Source of the DNA: Trichosphaerium sp. ATCC 40318
Taxonomy: Eukaryota > Discosea > Flabellinia > Trichosidae
DNA: 64,000 bases
Assembly (NCBI GenBank): GCA_038496445.1
Contig: JALMLS010000491.1
Coordinates: 1 to 64,000 of the forward strand
Reading direction: 5' to 3'
Translations under genes and position numbers: made by a program
Part shown: positions 43,607-55,220 of the stretch, in pieces
Layout: every line of letters starts with the position of its first letter
How positions within the stretch are numbered: position 1 is the first letter of the stretch
The notes under the pieces: model-generated
Told to the model about the DNA's origin: nothing
The model's input: only the letters and a program-made list of their open reading frames with translations
Databases searched by the model: none

Positions 43607-45902
43607 ATGGGCAACTTCAAATCTAAAAAAAAGCCTTTAAATCAAATACATCGTAAAGAGAAGCAGAAACATGTACTAGTCGTAGGTATGACAGTGGTAA
43701 CTATTTATAGATAGCTACACAATTTTTGTTGACATTCGAAATAACATCAAAACTTAGGACCAAGCATGAGTGGTACTGTTCAGAATCGGAGTTAATGCGA
43801 TTTACTGAAAAAGTGTTTAGGGAAATCCAAGCTTCTGTTGCAGTTTAGACTCTTAAAAGAGGAAAAATTAACTCCTTGGTACCATCGGTATTACAGTAGC
43901 AAGGGTATATATTTTGTACAATGGTTCTTACGAGTTTTATCTGCACAACCTGAATTTTCAACTCTGGACAGCGTAAGATACATCTAAAGCACTAATTAGT
44001 AATATATGACATAAAATAGACGACACAAGATATGGTGAAGTCGTTTGTAGATATGACTGATGACACATGGACACAACAACACATCGACACTTTAAAACAG
44101 TATTCATATTTTTATTTTGTAAGTCAATCTCTTTGTGAACTAACCCTTGGGCTAGGTTGAAAGACAACAAAGAATTCATGAACATGATTTTGTATACTGA
44201 CTTTAAAAGTATTGTTTTATCCTGTAAGAAAAACATGAAAGCGTGAGTGGATTGTTAACCTTATGATACCTTTGTTTTAACTTTTTTTTTTTCTAAGTTT
44301 CATTGATTCAATTTGCTCTCAAACTGCAGATTCTTTCGTTGTGACTTATGAACAAAGGCTTAACTACTATTCACGTTCTTTCAACATTTTTGACTTAGAA
44401 GGTGAAGTTGATGGTACTGAATATAGATTGGGGGATGTTGGAGGTTTGTTTTTGCAAGTCTTTGTGTTTTCGACTTTTTTCTTTTCTGTATGTCAAATCC
44501 TTCTAGGAAGTCGTAGTGAGAGAAGACGGTGGGTACATGTTTTAGGTGGCATAGATTATTTAATCTATTGTATGTCTCTTGATAGGTGAGTGTCATATTG
44601 TGTTTATGTAATTAACCCTTCTCTCAAAAAAGTTACTTGTACGTTTGTGAAGATGATACAAGTAATGCGTTTGAAGAGTCATTGGAATTACTTCAAGATA
44701 TAATACAACGTTCTCATGTCAATGCTCCTATTGTCCTTGTATTGACAAAACTTGACTTGTTTGAGGAAGAGTTACAAAACCATCCGGAAAAGTTTAGAGA
44801 GTTCTTCCCTGATTACAAAGGTACCAACCTGTTTACCCATGTAGCTTATACATATACGATAGGAACAACAATGAATGCATACGATTGCGCTATGCACGTG
44901 TTCAATGTCATTTGTTCAAGACTAGATAACTCAGCATGTTTTCTTGGTGCTACTTTTACATCCTTGATAGAAAATCCTAATGTGATATCATATGTTTTAA
45001 GACAAACCTCAGGGAAAGGAGACGTCAGTAGTGACAGAGAAAAAGAATTTTCGTCATGTATGTATAATACTAAACCTTACATAAACACACTAATCATGCC
45101 ATAGTATCATCCATCCAACCTTTCATGTTTCCAAGAAAAACATCAACACTGTTACTTGATGTTGCAAAATTAAGCCAAGAAATATATGCCAACATGAACG
45201 AAGATAATGCCTTTATTTGTTCCTTACGCAAATACGGATCTTGCAAACATAAAAGCAAACTTCTAAAATCCCTCAAAAAGCTGTACAAATCAAACACTCA
45301 AGACTTTGATATTAATACTGGAACAGATTGTATTAAATGTCACAAGGTTAGTCCCTCATTTTTTTATGCTTCTACTTATGTAATTCAACTAGGCGATATT
45401 GATGTGCCGAGCTACATTCTTTGAAGGAGCTATTCTTTCTAACAATCTTGGGACAAATGGTGACGACAATACAAGCATTAGCTTAGAAGAAGATGTGTTC
45501 ATTATCAAAACTTTTATTCACTTTGCATACTTTGATGACATACCTCCTAATCTTGATTTGGATACTCTATTGAAGCTCTTAAAATTCTCAGATAAGTATT
45601 GTATAGATTCTCTACAATCTGTTGTGATATTCTATGTATTTAATCATAGTACACGTGATAAGATTACTGACAGTGACAAAGATTATTATTACCTTTCAAA
45701 AATGAGCGAATTTCTTGATTATGGATTATTGGGATGCAACTCGTTCATCATAAACAATATAACTTCCTGGTTTCTCTGTCAGAAATCTAAAAAGCTAAAT
45801 ATGTTTCTTGGCAAACACAAGGATACTGTTGCAGTAAAACATCTCTTAGATCACACTGTTCTGGTGCCAGATGATCCTTCAACAAAGAAAATATCCAAAT
45901 AG
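43607..45902 (+). CDS. G-alpha-like GTPase domain fused to a BTB domain
   Basis: Starts MGNFKSKKKPLNQ, with Gly2 and Ser/Lys-rich sequence fit for N-myristoylation, as in G-alpha subunits, then KHVLVVG and a degenerate P-loop (GPSMSGT; Thr where Lys is expected, junction uncertain). A shortened helical part follows (FMNMILYTDFKSIVLSCKK), then GTEYRLGDVGGSRSERRRWVH: this is DVGGQRSERRKW with the catalytic Gln changed to Ser. LTKLDLFEEEL (G4) and FFPDYKG follow. Across a 47-nt intron (near 45059-45105) it continues in phase into a BTB domain: CHKAILMCRATFFEGAIL, FIHFAYFDDIPP, LLKLLKFSDKYCIDSL. BTB domains recruit substrates to CUL3 ubiquitin ligases. Exons between 43690 and 44030 are not resolved. 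Confidence 0.7.
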
Positions 45903-46089
45903 GCACAGACAATAACACCTCCCACAGTAATTAAAATATTCGCAATCCAGTAGTACACCAAAAGCTACGGTGTCTGTACTAAATGTTGTTTTTTTGGAAA
46001 TTTTAGTTATACTGTTGTTCCTAAATACACTTGAGAGGCTGAAAGGGTGCTCTGCTTGGCTCAAGGAGTCGTTGTTTTGTGCTGTAAGC

Positions 46090-46615
46090 TTCTAACAATC
46101 AAATCCTGTAGCTCAAGTGGCACTATAGTTGTAGGTGCTTTTGTAGTTGGAGCCTCAGTGGGTGCATCTGTATGCTGTAGTTGTCAGTGCTTCAGTGGTA
46201 GGAGCCTCTGTAGGTGCTTAAGTAGTTGGTACTTCAGTTGCAGGTGCCTCGGTTGTTGGAGCCTCAGTTGTTGGCACTACAGTTGGTGCTTCTGTTGTTT
46301 GTGCAGCAGTTGTTGGGATTCTGTTGTCGGAGCTACTGTAGTAGGTACATCGGTTGTTCATGTGCTGCGGTATAGGCAACAGTTGTAGGTGCATCTGTTG
46401 TCGGTGCAGCAATAGTTGGAACCTCTGTAGTTGGTGCTTCAGTGATTGGAGCATCCGTTGTTGGAGCAACAGCTGGCTGAACCCACGGTTGATGAGCTTG
46501 TAGAAGGTGTTTCTGTACCTTCACATTTGCAACCGCTGTTATAGTTAGCATGGGTTTCTTCAAACAGAAAATCACGTGATTGAAATGTAAAGTTGAAGAA
46601 AAAAACTCTAGCCAT
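46090..46615 (-). pseudogene. Second mucin-like Thr/Pro-repeat gene, frame-broken
   Basis: It starts at 46615 (MARVFFFNFTFQSRDFLFEE) and runs through a Cys-containing segment and a Ser/Thr run, then shifts frame near 46475 into APTTDAPITEAPTTEVPT repeats, and shifts again near 46330 into APTTEAPATEVPTT. No introns explain the shifts. It is related in repeat type to 42360-42929 on the same strand; the two flank the G-alpha/BTB gene. Confidence 0.45.
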
Positions 46616-47509
46616 TACAAGAGCTCGTCTTGCTGCGCACAGATATCAAATCGACTACACCATTTGCTCATACTTCTTCCATTTAACCTGTGTTGGGTGA
46701 AAAAACTATCACAAATACATACAACAGCGCTATTAACACCTGACAGGTACTTTTAAAGCAGGTTGATGCTGTAATTATTGCTGTAAGTATTGTAGCGTGC
46801 ACTCATTGCCAAAAATGTAATAATTACTCGTTCGCGACCGCCTCTGACTTTGACGGATACCAATACCTCTGTTTTGCACGTCATTTGGAGAAACAATTGC
46901 AATAAAGACACGTGGAAACTCACGTTAGTCGAATTAAGTGAAAATACAATGGCTTCTATCGTAAGCGAACTGGAGCAATTCGTCAGTGTTATTCAGGCAT
47001 CACGAAGTGTTTGAGCTTATTTGAGAGCCAAAAAGAGATTTTACACATACTCTAGTTTGTATCACTCAAAATGCACCGGTAAGAAAACAACAGGAGTGTA
47101 AATATATGATTTATAACAGTTTGAACAGTTTTGGTATAAAATTCGGTAAAAAAAACGTGATCTAAAAAATCGTTTCGCTATCGCTACAAAAACTGATTTC
47201 TATATCGAATTTCTCTGTTCCACGCATGGTCCGTAATGTTTCTCTTTTCAAAACACCTGTTTAAGGTTGTAGAAGCCTGTTCAACCTAACCGCTTACAAA
47301 TGCAGTTTCCTTCCTTCACATCAAATAAAAGCGTTAGTATTACACCAAATACGGTTCGAAAGTAAGGTGGAATTCGAGCGGTATCCATTTTTTGAAGTTG
47401 AGTTTAACCGTTAAATATCCAACTTAAGGGCGTAGGCCAACGTGACACTTTTGAATAAAATAATACAATCTTCTCTGAATTGAACCATTTTTAGTAAGTG
47501 CCACGTAAT
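46616..47509. other. Intergenic, one tiny frame
   Basis: An ATG frame near 46950 (MASIVSELEQFVSVIQASR) is 21 codons long and could be an orphan first exon. Nothing else is recognised. Confidence 0.35.
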
Positions 47510-47923
47510 ATGTTACACGGCAACATTTTTTTATTTCTCATGGAACACAACATGATTACATTGAGACTTATACATAACTACATCTTAGCTGTTCATCCTG
47601 ATACTCTTGCTACAATTTTTCAGAAGAGCAATCCCGAGGATTTGGTATATTTCAATGAGCTGCTTGGAGAGTTCCTCAAGGCTGCAAATGCCAAATTAAA
47701 TGGCTATGTAGACCGTAGGATAGAAAGGATGTGCAAGAGAGTTGGTATAGTCCTTGATGATGAAGGTAAACCCATTGACAAAGAAAACCCACAAAATGCC
47801 GGAATTGTAAAGAAAAAACCTTTGTACACTCAAACCAAACTCAATTTTACTCCAAAAAAAAGACAAGTAGAGGTGTGTGTAGATAGTGATTCAGATGACG
47901 ACTTTTCTTTGTTGAAGGATTAA
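47510..47923 (+). CDS. Hypothetical protein with a PIP-box-like motif
   Basis: A single-exon frame of about 137 residues; ATGs at 47510, 47540 and 47552 are possible starts. It is helical (LIHNYILAVHPDTLATIFQ, YFNELLGEFLKAANAKL, VDRRIERMCKRVG), then has a linker, then YTQTKLNFTPKKRQ, which resembles a PCNA-interacting PIP box (QxxLxxF), and an acidic end (DSDSDDDFSLLKD). This suggests a replication- or chromatin-associated protein, by inference only. No family is named. Confidence 0.5.
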   Translation: MLHGNIFLFLMEHNMITLRLIHNYILAVHPDTLATIFQKSNPEDLVYFNELLGEFLKAANAKLNGYVDRRIERMCKRVGIVLDDEGKPIDKENPQNAGIVKKKPLYTQTKLNFTPKKRQVEVCVDSDSDDDFSLLKD

Positions 47924-49520
47924 AGAAAAAAACAAAGAAAAATGTAAGAGAGGGTGTCCAGCATGACACTTTTGAATAAACTTTTTCAGAATTACCTTGT
48001 TTTTATTGATACACTTTTCTGGATAGGGGTAGGCTAGCATTACACTATTGTACTATTAGGCGTCCTCTCAGATTAGACCCAGCGTACAGAATTTGCTACT
48101 TTTTACACAATGCATTCCAGACACACAAAGCATCCTCCATAGCGATTTAGAGCAACACAGGTCGCCTTTGAAAAATTGAAAAAAAAAACTGCTTAAACTG
48201 ATGTGCCAAAACCGAAAAGTGTCTAAAACGCGTTTTACTATCATATAAACACATTTTAGGCTATTTTACATTATTACTAAAGACAAAACCTGTATTTGAA
48301 GTTCATTTTTGATGACTGCACTTAGCACACATACATTAACCGTATATCAGCGTATTAAGCAAATTCAAGCATCTGCAAAAAAGAAAAAATACTAAATTAA
48401 GATTTACTTTCCAAAATAAGAAAAATTCAATCCCTAAACCTTATATTCGAAGCTGATATTGCCAAAAACACCTTAAATATGTGTGCAGACTTTGAATATA
48501 AAGTTTAAGGAAAATCTGAGGATGTACAATTGAGATAAAAAAAACTGCTAAAAAAAGCACATCATAATGCTCGAAGTTCATATTCGAAGCCAACTTTTTA
48601 CACAGAGCTGTGTATACACGTGTTTGTAGTGTGGCAAAAGTTTAAAGTAAATCAAAGCATGTACAATTTAGTAAACACTAATCTGAGATGACGCCCTTAA
48701 GTAAACACTTCTGGAGCGTTAGAGGTATACACACGAGCGTTGTAGCCCTTCCAACAGTGTTTAATAAATTACTCATTTGATAACGAACTAAATGAAACAA
48801 AAGTTGCTTGTCGATAGGTGCTGTTACCTCTACTGCATGTGCATTATCATTTCTTTCACTATACCTCCAATATCTCGCCTCAACGTGGGTTAATTCAATC
48901 CAAAACCACGAACCTCTAAACAGCACGACAAACGCTACAACTTTGTGATATCCCACAATTTATTTCGTGGATAAAGTTGAATGTACAAAAGGATTTCTGG
49001 ATTTCCAAGATAATGGAAAGCAAAAGGAGTGTGTGTTCTCTTGGCGCTTTCTAAATAGAAAATAACGACATGATTTGAAGTTGATGAGAATTCAGTGCCT
49101 CGAGGTATCGTACCTGATTCTCAACACAAACATCAATCTAGGATCATGTTAGACTGAGAGAAACTGGTATGAACTGGTACAGTTCCTTGGTCTCGAGTGT
49201 CCTTTGGCCGGTGTTCCAGTGTACGCCGTTGTCAATGGAGTGGGGCGCTCTGTGGGTTATTAAGGAGAGGATGTCTGCTCGGCCTATCTTTTTGTGAAAA
49301 AAAGGATTACAAGTTTTATTTTGCTATTTATCTAAAAAACACTGTTGGCCTCTTACTGGTCTGTTGATAGTTATTGCTATCCTCAACATTGTACTGAAGG
49401 TTTTTTCCAAGAGTAAGTTTGAGTGATTAAAGGTAAGGACACAAAAACTAGTAACTAGTACTTGAACAACTATGTATTTTCTTTTTCTTGAAAAAAATAT
49501 ACAATTTATTGATACAAAGA
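47924..49520. other. Gene-poor stretch
   Basis: No supported gene. A 92-residue minus frame at 48678-48956 (including SWFWIELTHVEARYWRYSE) is open, but has no relatives I recognise and no splice support. Confidence 0.4.
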
Positions 49521-50252
49521 TTAGTCGGAAAGAAGTGAAGGATCATCAAAAGCCTCAAGTGCAACACCAAGTTTCTTTTTTCTATCCTTTGTAATAACTC
49601 GAACATAAGGTTTAAGTAATTTCGCAAAATCATTCAAGCTCTTCCTGCCAACTGCAAAGCAAGGTGTAGTCCCTAACAACCATTAGATTTATGTTTTGTA
49701 TTTTTAAAGACAGTACCTTTGCCGTCTGGATCACGTGCATAGAGCCTCACTTGATCTTTAGAAGTTTTATTAGTGATTTTGCCCATTGTCCATTGCTTAT
49801 CTCCGCGAAGTACAAGTGGAATACAGTGATTAGGTTGTCCAATAGGACCTGAGTAAGAATAAGGACCACCTTTTCAAAAAGTTTTCAAAGTGTACCTCTG
49901 CTTTCTTCATACAAGACAAGAAGAGCATTCTGAACTCTCTCGTCTTCCTTTTGAACGTAGGCCATAATGAAACAAGGTGTTGGTTTGGCACGACTTGCTG
50001 TTTTGAACATATGGAATGGCCTAACAGAATAAGCACGTGACATAGTTTTCATTGTACAGTACCAATAGCCTATAGGAGATATGATAGTGTCAGCATTATT
50101 TATCTCTTCTTGAAGTGATTTTAAGTCGGATTGAACACCTCCAATGGCAGTTGGTCCGAAGTAGTGTCCTTTAATTTTGATTGTCTAAAAATCACGTGTT
50201 AAGTTTACTGTTAGACAAAATAATCAGCGCATACGTTTTCAGAGTCTGACAT
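49521..50252 (-). CDS. Hypothetical intracellular protein of about 190 residues
   Basis: Four exons with in-phase GT-AG junctions: MSDSEN | TIKIKGHYFGPTAIGGVQSD... through ...LVLYEESRG | PIGQPNHCIPLVLRGDKQWTMGKIT... | VGRKSLNDFAKLLKPYVRVI...DDPSLLSD. No signal peptide or membrane segment. The mix of charged and beta-prone sequence suggests a compact soluble fold. No family is recognised. The gene is clean, with four exons and no stops, so it is very probably real. Confidence 0.6.
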
Positions 50253-50859
50253 TTAGTTGATTTAGTAGTGGTAGTTGTTGTTGTTGGTTGTTATTGAGAA
50301 TGGTTTTAAGTAGACGTAAAGATATGACTTAACTCCTTTCACTTAAATCTCGAAGCGCTCTTGATACCACGTTCTTATCTCGGGCTATTCCAGTACTATA
50401 TTTAAATATGGGCCATATAACTGCCATAGCATGGACATAACACGTCAAGCAACAGCGTGTAAGTTAGGGTTTAAAAAAAAATATAAAACAGGACCGTGCA
50501 CCACTCCATTCACTGTATATGCTTATGGTCATATTGCGACACCTTTACCAAGTTACACGTGATGCTATCAAGGGCCTAGTGTCGATAAATAAACAATTAA
50601 AGCGATGACGTGTACTTTGCTTTCTCATGTATCTACGAAAGGCGCTTGGCATGTCAGTTGGCTACCAACCCTTTTTTGCTGTTAAAACGTAGCTTTGTGA
50701 CTTGACCTTTACATTACTACTATTCATTCGAAAGATCTTTTCTATTGGTGACGCCTCATGACACGTGTTTTGAATATTGCGTTGATCTTGCGCAATATGC
50801 ATATTGGCCACTGTCGCAAAGGAAGATTTTGGCCATCAAGTATGGCGCTTTGAGCCAAA
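50253..50859. other. Intergenic, no gene seen
   Basis: Divergent upstream region between the hypothetical gene and the broken gene at 50860. It contains CACGTG motifs near 50556 and 50760. Confidence 0.5.
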
Positions 50860-51604
50860 ATGGAAGCGGACAGTTCCAAATTTCTGTTGGATATTGCTGA
50901 AAAGTTGAGCTTGGATGTATAGTTGACACCCGAACAATTATTAATGGGAAAAATTGGTATTAAGCGCTTTGAGTATGTTGAGGATGTTCAATGTAATATC
51001 AACTTTACTCATTGTCTCCTGTCTTTTACTAAGTTTTAGGTTCTACCTTGTGGTCAAAGGATACACTTAACTTGTGGTCTCATAGAGTGGTATTACCTTT
51101 CATTAGCCCAAATGGCAAGTTCATCTTCTTTAACTACAAAAACAACAACTGTGGTGTTTGATAATAACACTGGCAAAAAAGTTGGTGTATTGAATCACCC
51201 TGTAAGACAAGTCATTGGTCAGGGTGATTACTTAATCATTATCAATAGAGATTGCATGTACAAGTACCTGGAAGATAACAACACATTTAATCTATTGTGG
51301 AAGACAAAATTCAAGAAATCGGAAATAGATACAGTTTCTGCTTATCATTTTTCCAAATCAATTCATCCTCCTGATTAATGACAATAAAACCGGTTAGATG
51401 TCCAAAATAAGTGTCACTCTTGTTGATGATATGGGTAATCAGGTTTGGCAGAAGTTTGTAGATATTGAAGGACTTGCATTGAAGTGCTATCCCGATGTTC
51501 ATTATGAGATAAGAGGAAAGCAAGGCATTATTTTAAAAGCATTTGAATATGAGAATGCTTTAATGGAATGTATCGGATGGGATGGCTCAACAAAATGGAG
51601 ATAG
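50860..51604 (+). pseudogene. Broken gene of unknown family
   Basis: The first segment reads MEADSSKFLLDIAEKLSLDV, then TAG, then LTPEQLLMGKIGIKRFE in the same frame. From 51112 a second segment (VVFDNNTGKKVGVLNHPVRQ...) runs to about 51345, then the sense passes to another frame (FILLINDNKTG, TAG, MSKISVTLVDDMGNQVW...) that ends at 51604. The repeated 'DNNTG/DDMGN + W' spacing suggests beta-propeller-like sequence. Two stops and a frameshift mark it as decayed. Confidence 0.5.
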
Positions 51605-51658
51605 AGCGATTCATACCTATACCAGCTTGAAAGATGTAAAGTTTTTTTTCTTATATTA

Positions 51659-53640
51659 TTTACAGTGTACACCATAGTACTACAATCATTGTTATTATCG
51701 ATTCAAAGGTTATTTTTAAAATATTTCCATTGTTAATAGGTTCTCTACATTTAGTGATTTGAAGACGTAGAATTGAGGAGGTTCTTAGGTTTTTTCTTGA
51801 TTTTCTGACACATTGAGTATAATCTTTGTTTACTTCTGGGCTAATCTCTTCACAATTCTTTCGTTGAGCAATTAACGCTGTTGTTGACTTTATAGTAATA
51901 AATTCAATTAGTCTACGGATGTATCATGATATGATTTACCTCTATATTCTTCGAGTCTATCGTGAACGAACCTGTGAAACATTCCGAAACATCAACAACT
52001 GCTGTATCTTTTTTAATTTGTAAAACACTTCCTACGTTGATACTTATATTTCCTTTAGAAATAATATAGTTAGCATACAATACACGCTATTTTATAGGTA
52101 CGTACCAGGTACGTATAGATTTGAATTGACAACCACTACTGGAGCGTTGCTCTCCAAGTTTTCTAAATTTTTTTTAATACTCTAAGAAAAAAGCAGGAAT
52201 CTATTTGTTACCTCTTGTTCTTGGATCATTTTCAATCTCGCAAATAACGTTTATTGCTCCGACAGTATCACAACGATAATCGGCCCACCTTTGGGCAGAA
52301 CCCCTATACTCAACTGTTAAGAGACATGCTTTGAAGAACTAACATGGCTTGAAAATGCAATAAACAAAGCACGTGTGTGACACGTGCTCGTTCTGAAAAA
52401 AGAAAAGCGAAAGAAAAAAAAACGCACAAAACAACACAGTTCTCTTTGACTGAACCTGGAAACTTCTTGTTCTGAGGTTCTCGGCTAAACCAAGGATATT
52501 TCTTTATTGTTCTACCAAACTCCCTCTTTTCTTTTGTTACAGCCTAAGTGAGTATCACGTGTTAGTAGTTAATAAATAATAAATGAAAAGGTACCCATTT
52601 AAAATCAAAGTGATTACTACTAAATCCACTAGTAAGCCCTATCCATACACCTTCTCTGTTGAACTCTTGTTTTCTTACACTATGAACAAAAGTTTGCTCA
52701 TCAGCAGTTGTAATCGTAGCGATATAACCACACTGCCCTAGAAACAATAGCCGTTAATAAAAAAATCTATACTTGTGATACAACTTACCTTGTGCTTCTA
52801 TCCATGTCAACCTTTTTTTAATACCGTTGTAACAGTGACCTTTTATAATGTAAGTCAATGAGATGACATGTTATCTAAGCCGAAGAATGCCTGAAGTCGA
52901 AAATGACAAAGGATCTGTTTTTCAGAAGTAAGTTTGCTGCTAAAAATGTACCCGCTAGTACGTGATCGCAAGGTACCTCGTCAGGTACCACAACACATTC
53001 TTTATCTACTGATATATTTGCGTTATGAATTGCTTCGCAAATAAAGCGATTTGGAGCACATCCAGGAACGAGTGCCTTTTAGAAAAAAAAAGTTACAAAA
53101 AAAAAAAAGTGAAAGATCTATTAGGTTTATTTTGTGTACACACTGTACGTACCCCTCCTTTGAAAGTAGCGCAACCACCAATACCTGATTTACTATTTAC
53201 TCCAAAATTTCCCTTGAATAGAGTTGGAGAAACGCTTGAGCCATCAGACCAATAAAATTTTGAGTTCTTTCTTGTTAACATCACTTTAATGTCCTTCGTA
53301 TTGTCTTAGGCACGTGGTAAACGTAAAAAACCCGATGGTACCTTGAATAGCGAAATAACAGAAGCTTCCATAATTGAATCAATGACCAAAGGATGTGAGC
53401 CTGGATACTATTAACAAGATACAAAAACGCGAAATGGTTTGGGTCGAAAATGAAATTGTTTTTGATTTTATTTTTTTTGTCCCTTGTGATCCCCATTCGA
53501 TGCTTACCTGCTGCGCATGAAGTATTCGTATTATTTGTAGAATCGTGTAGGTAGTAGACTTTATTCTGCCACTTACAAGACGATATTTGCGTAGCTGTAC
53601 ATGACGTTACGCACAGAATAACACAAAGCCAAAGAATCAT
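51659..53640 (-). CDS. Membrane-anchored protein with two C-type lectin-like domains
   Basis: About eleven exons. It starts with a signal peptide (MILWLCVILCVTSCTATQ). Domain 1 ends FYWSDGSSVS...GGCATFKGG...GCAPNRFICEA. Domain 2 reads GHCYNGIKKRLTWIEAQGQCGYIATITTADEQTF, then GVWIGLTSGFSSNHFDFKW, then RWADYRCDTVGAINVICE; both have the CTLD cysteine and WIGL-type pattern. A Ser/Thr/Val-rich stalk follows, and a C-terminal hydrophobic segment (SIITMIVVLWCTL) probably anchors it. CTLDs bind sugars or proteins, so a surface or phagocytic recognition role is plausible. The junction near 53285 is unresolved, and the first domain lacks a readable N-terminal half. Confidence 0.75.
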
Positions 53641-54229
53641 GGTTTCGTTGCCACAAAAGAGAAAAACAAAGTTCGATAAGTCATTTTTTTTTTGGTGTAC
53701 ACGTGATTTATTTTAGGTTATCACTCGATTTGAATAATAAAAACCATAGAATCTTCAATAAATACTCACGCGCTCAAAAATTACGCGATAAGTATCACGT
53801 GATAAATTGAGGAAAAAAAAAGAACCGGATATAGCGGTTTTGTTGGTATTTTTTTCATCCTAGTGTGGTGTCATTTACGTTCTACTACGCCACTATTTTC
53901 ACCCGGAGCTCTGACAAAGCGAATTACTTGCGCGTACACATATCAAACTAAAGAACGCTCAATGAACGCTGTCGTGCATCTTTTTAGCGTTTTTTATGTA
54001 ATATGAGCGCTAGCCAACACCTTTAATCCGTACACACTATTAATCTTGTATATTTTACCCTCTGAGGCTGAGGATGGTGACCCTAGCGTTGACAGCCTGG
54101 GTTTGATCGAATTGATCAATCAATTCTTTTACCTTCATCGAGAAGTGACTTGTATTTCTTTGATAACAAACCAACTTTTATGAATGCAGCACATGTTAGT
54201 CGTATGGACGTTCATCTGTAATGCGCATA
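53641..54229. other. Intergenic, no gene seen
   Basis: It contains two CACGTG motifs (about 53700 and 53796) upstream of the lectin-like gene. No coding pattern. Confidence 0.45.
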
Positions 54230-54510
54230 CAGCAACTGAGATTAACAGTATGGAAACCAGACAGTGACTGGTACGCCATTGGTGTAATGGTATTCTTCAA
54301 TTAATTCACCATTGCCAGACCAGTTGTACTCCATGAAGTATACCATTGGCATAAATACACTCATAAGACTGCACGATCCTCCCACAACTCTTTATACTCT
54401 CCTTCTATCTCGTCATTTACATAGTTACATGTGTACCACACTTGACACCTTTGTACCAACTTGTGACATGTCCTTCTTTTTTACCACCAACACTGAGACC
54501 TAGTGTCTAG
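54230..54510 (-). pseudogene. Decayed MORN-variant repeat gene fragment
   Basis: On the minus strand, broken frames read GGKKEGHVTSWYK, then CNYVNDEIEGEYKELWED, then a stop, then YANGILHG in shifted phase. This is the same 23-residue repeat as in the intact 300-residue genes at 2269 and 8772. At least two frame changes and a stop occur, and no F-box-like start is present. The fragment lies just outside the right arm of the second inverted repeat. Confidence 0.7.
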
Positions 54511-55220
54511 AATCTTCTATTATGATTTAGCAGCTCACGTCTTCAGGTTGCTATTCTTCAATTTGTAATACTTGGAAAGTTGCCATTAAGACTTTGGCGA
54601 TTGTTACATGTGCGTAGGTATGTGTGGTGCGATTGTTGGTCACCTGACATTGGGACATTTTGTGAAATATACAAAAGCAATCTATGTTTGTATCTTTATT
54701 GTCCGTATCATTCAAGTTTGCAAAACTTTGCTACTTTTTGCTGTTTGTGACTTTTGGTTTTCGTGTTTAGTCAGATCTGACAGATCTTGCAACTTATGTT
54801 AGTTCTTGCAAGATCTGTTAAAAACTACAAGATCTGACAGATCTTGTCAGTTCTGGAAAACTAAATCCACGTGTTTTTAACCATTATTTTATTTTGTACA
54901 TTGTTAGCAGTTCTGTTGACGTCCTATAATGTTCATCAGTTGTCTCCTATACTCTAAAATGTACTATTACGCCATACTAATACCATACACTCAACGCAAG
55001 ATACTTTGGAAGCGCTTGAAATTTTCTTAGAGATTTTAACGTTATCTCACGTTTAATAACCCCTGTAAATAAAAATACAAACTGTACTTCTATCTATGCA
55101 CAACTTCTTTGCGTACATACTTAAAGAATACAAAAGGGAGCCAGATCTTATTACAAGGGCTACAGTCAAAACGTTACAGGTCTTGATTTAAAGGTGGTAA
55201 ATGATAATTTTTTGGGATTA

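Noticed and set aside
48678-48956. 92-codon minus frame
   Set aside because: Open but without homology, splice sites or conserved copy.
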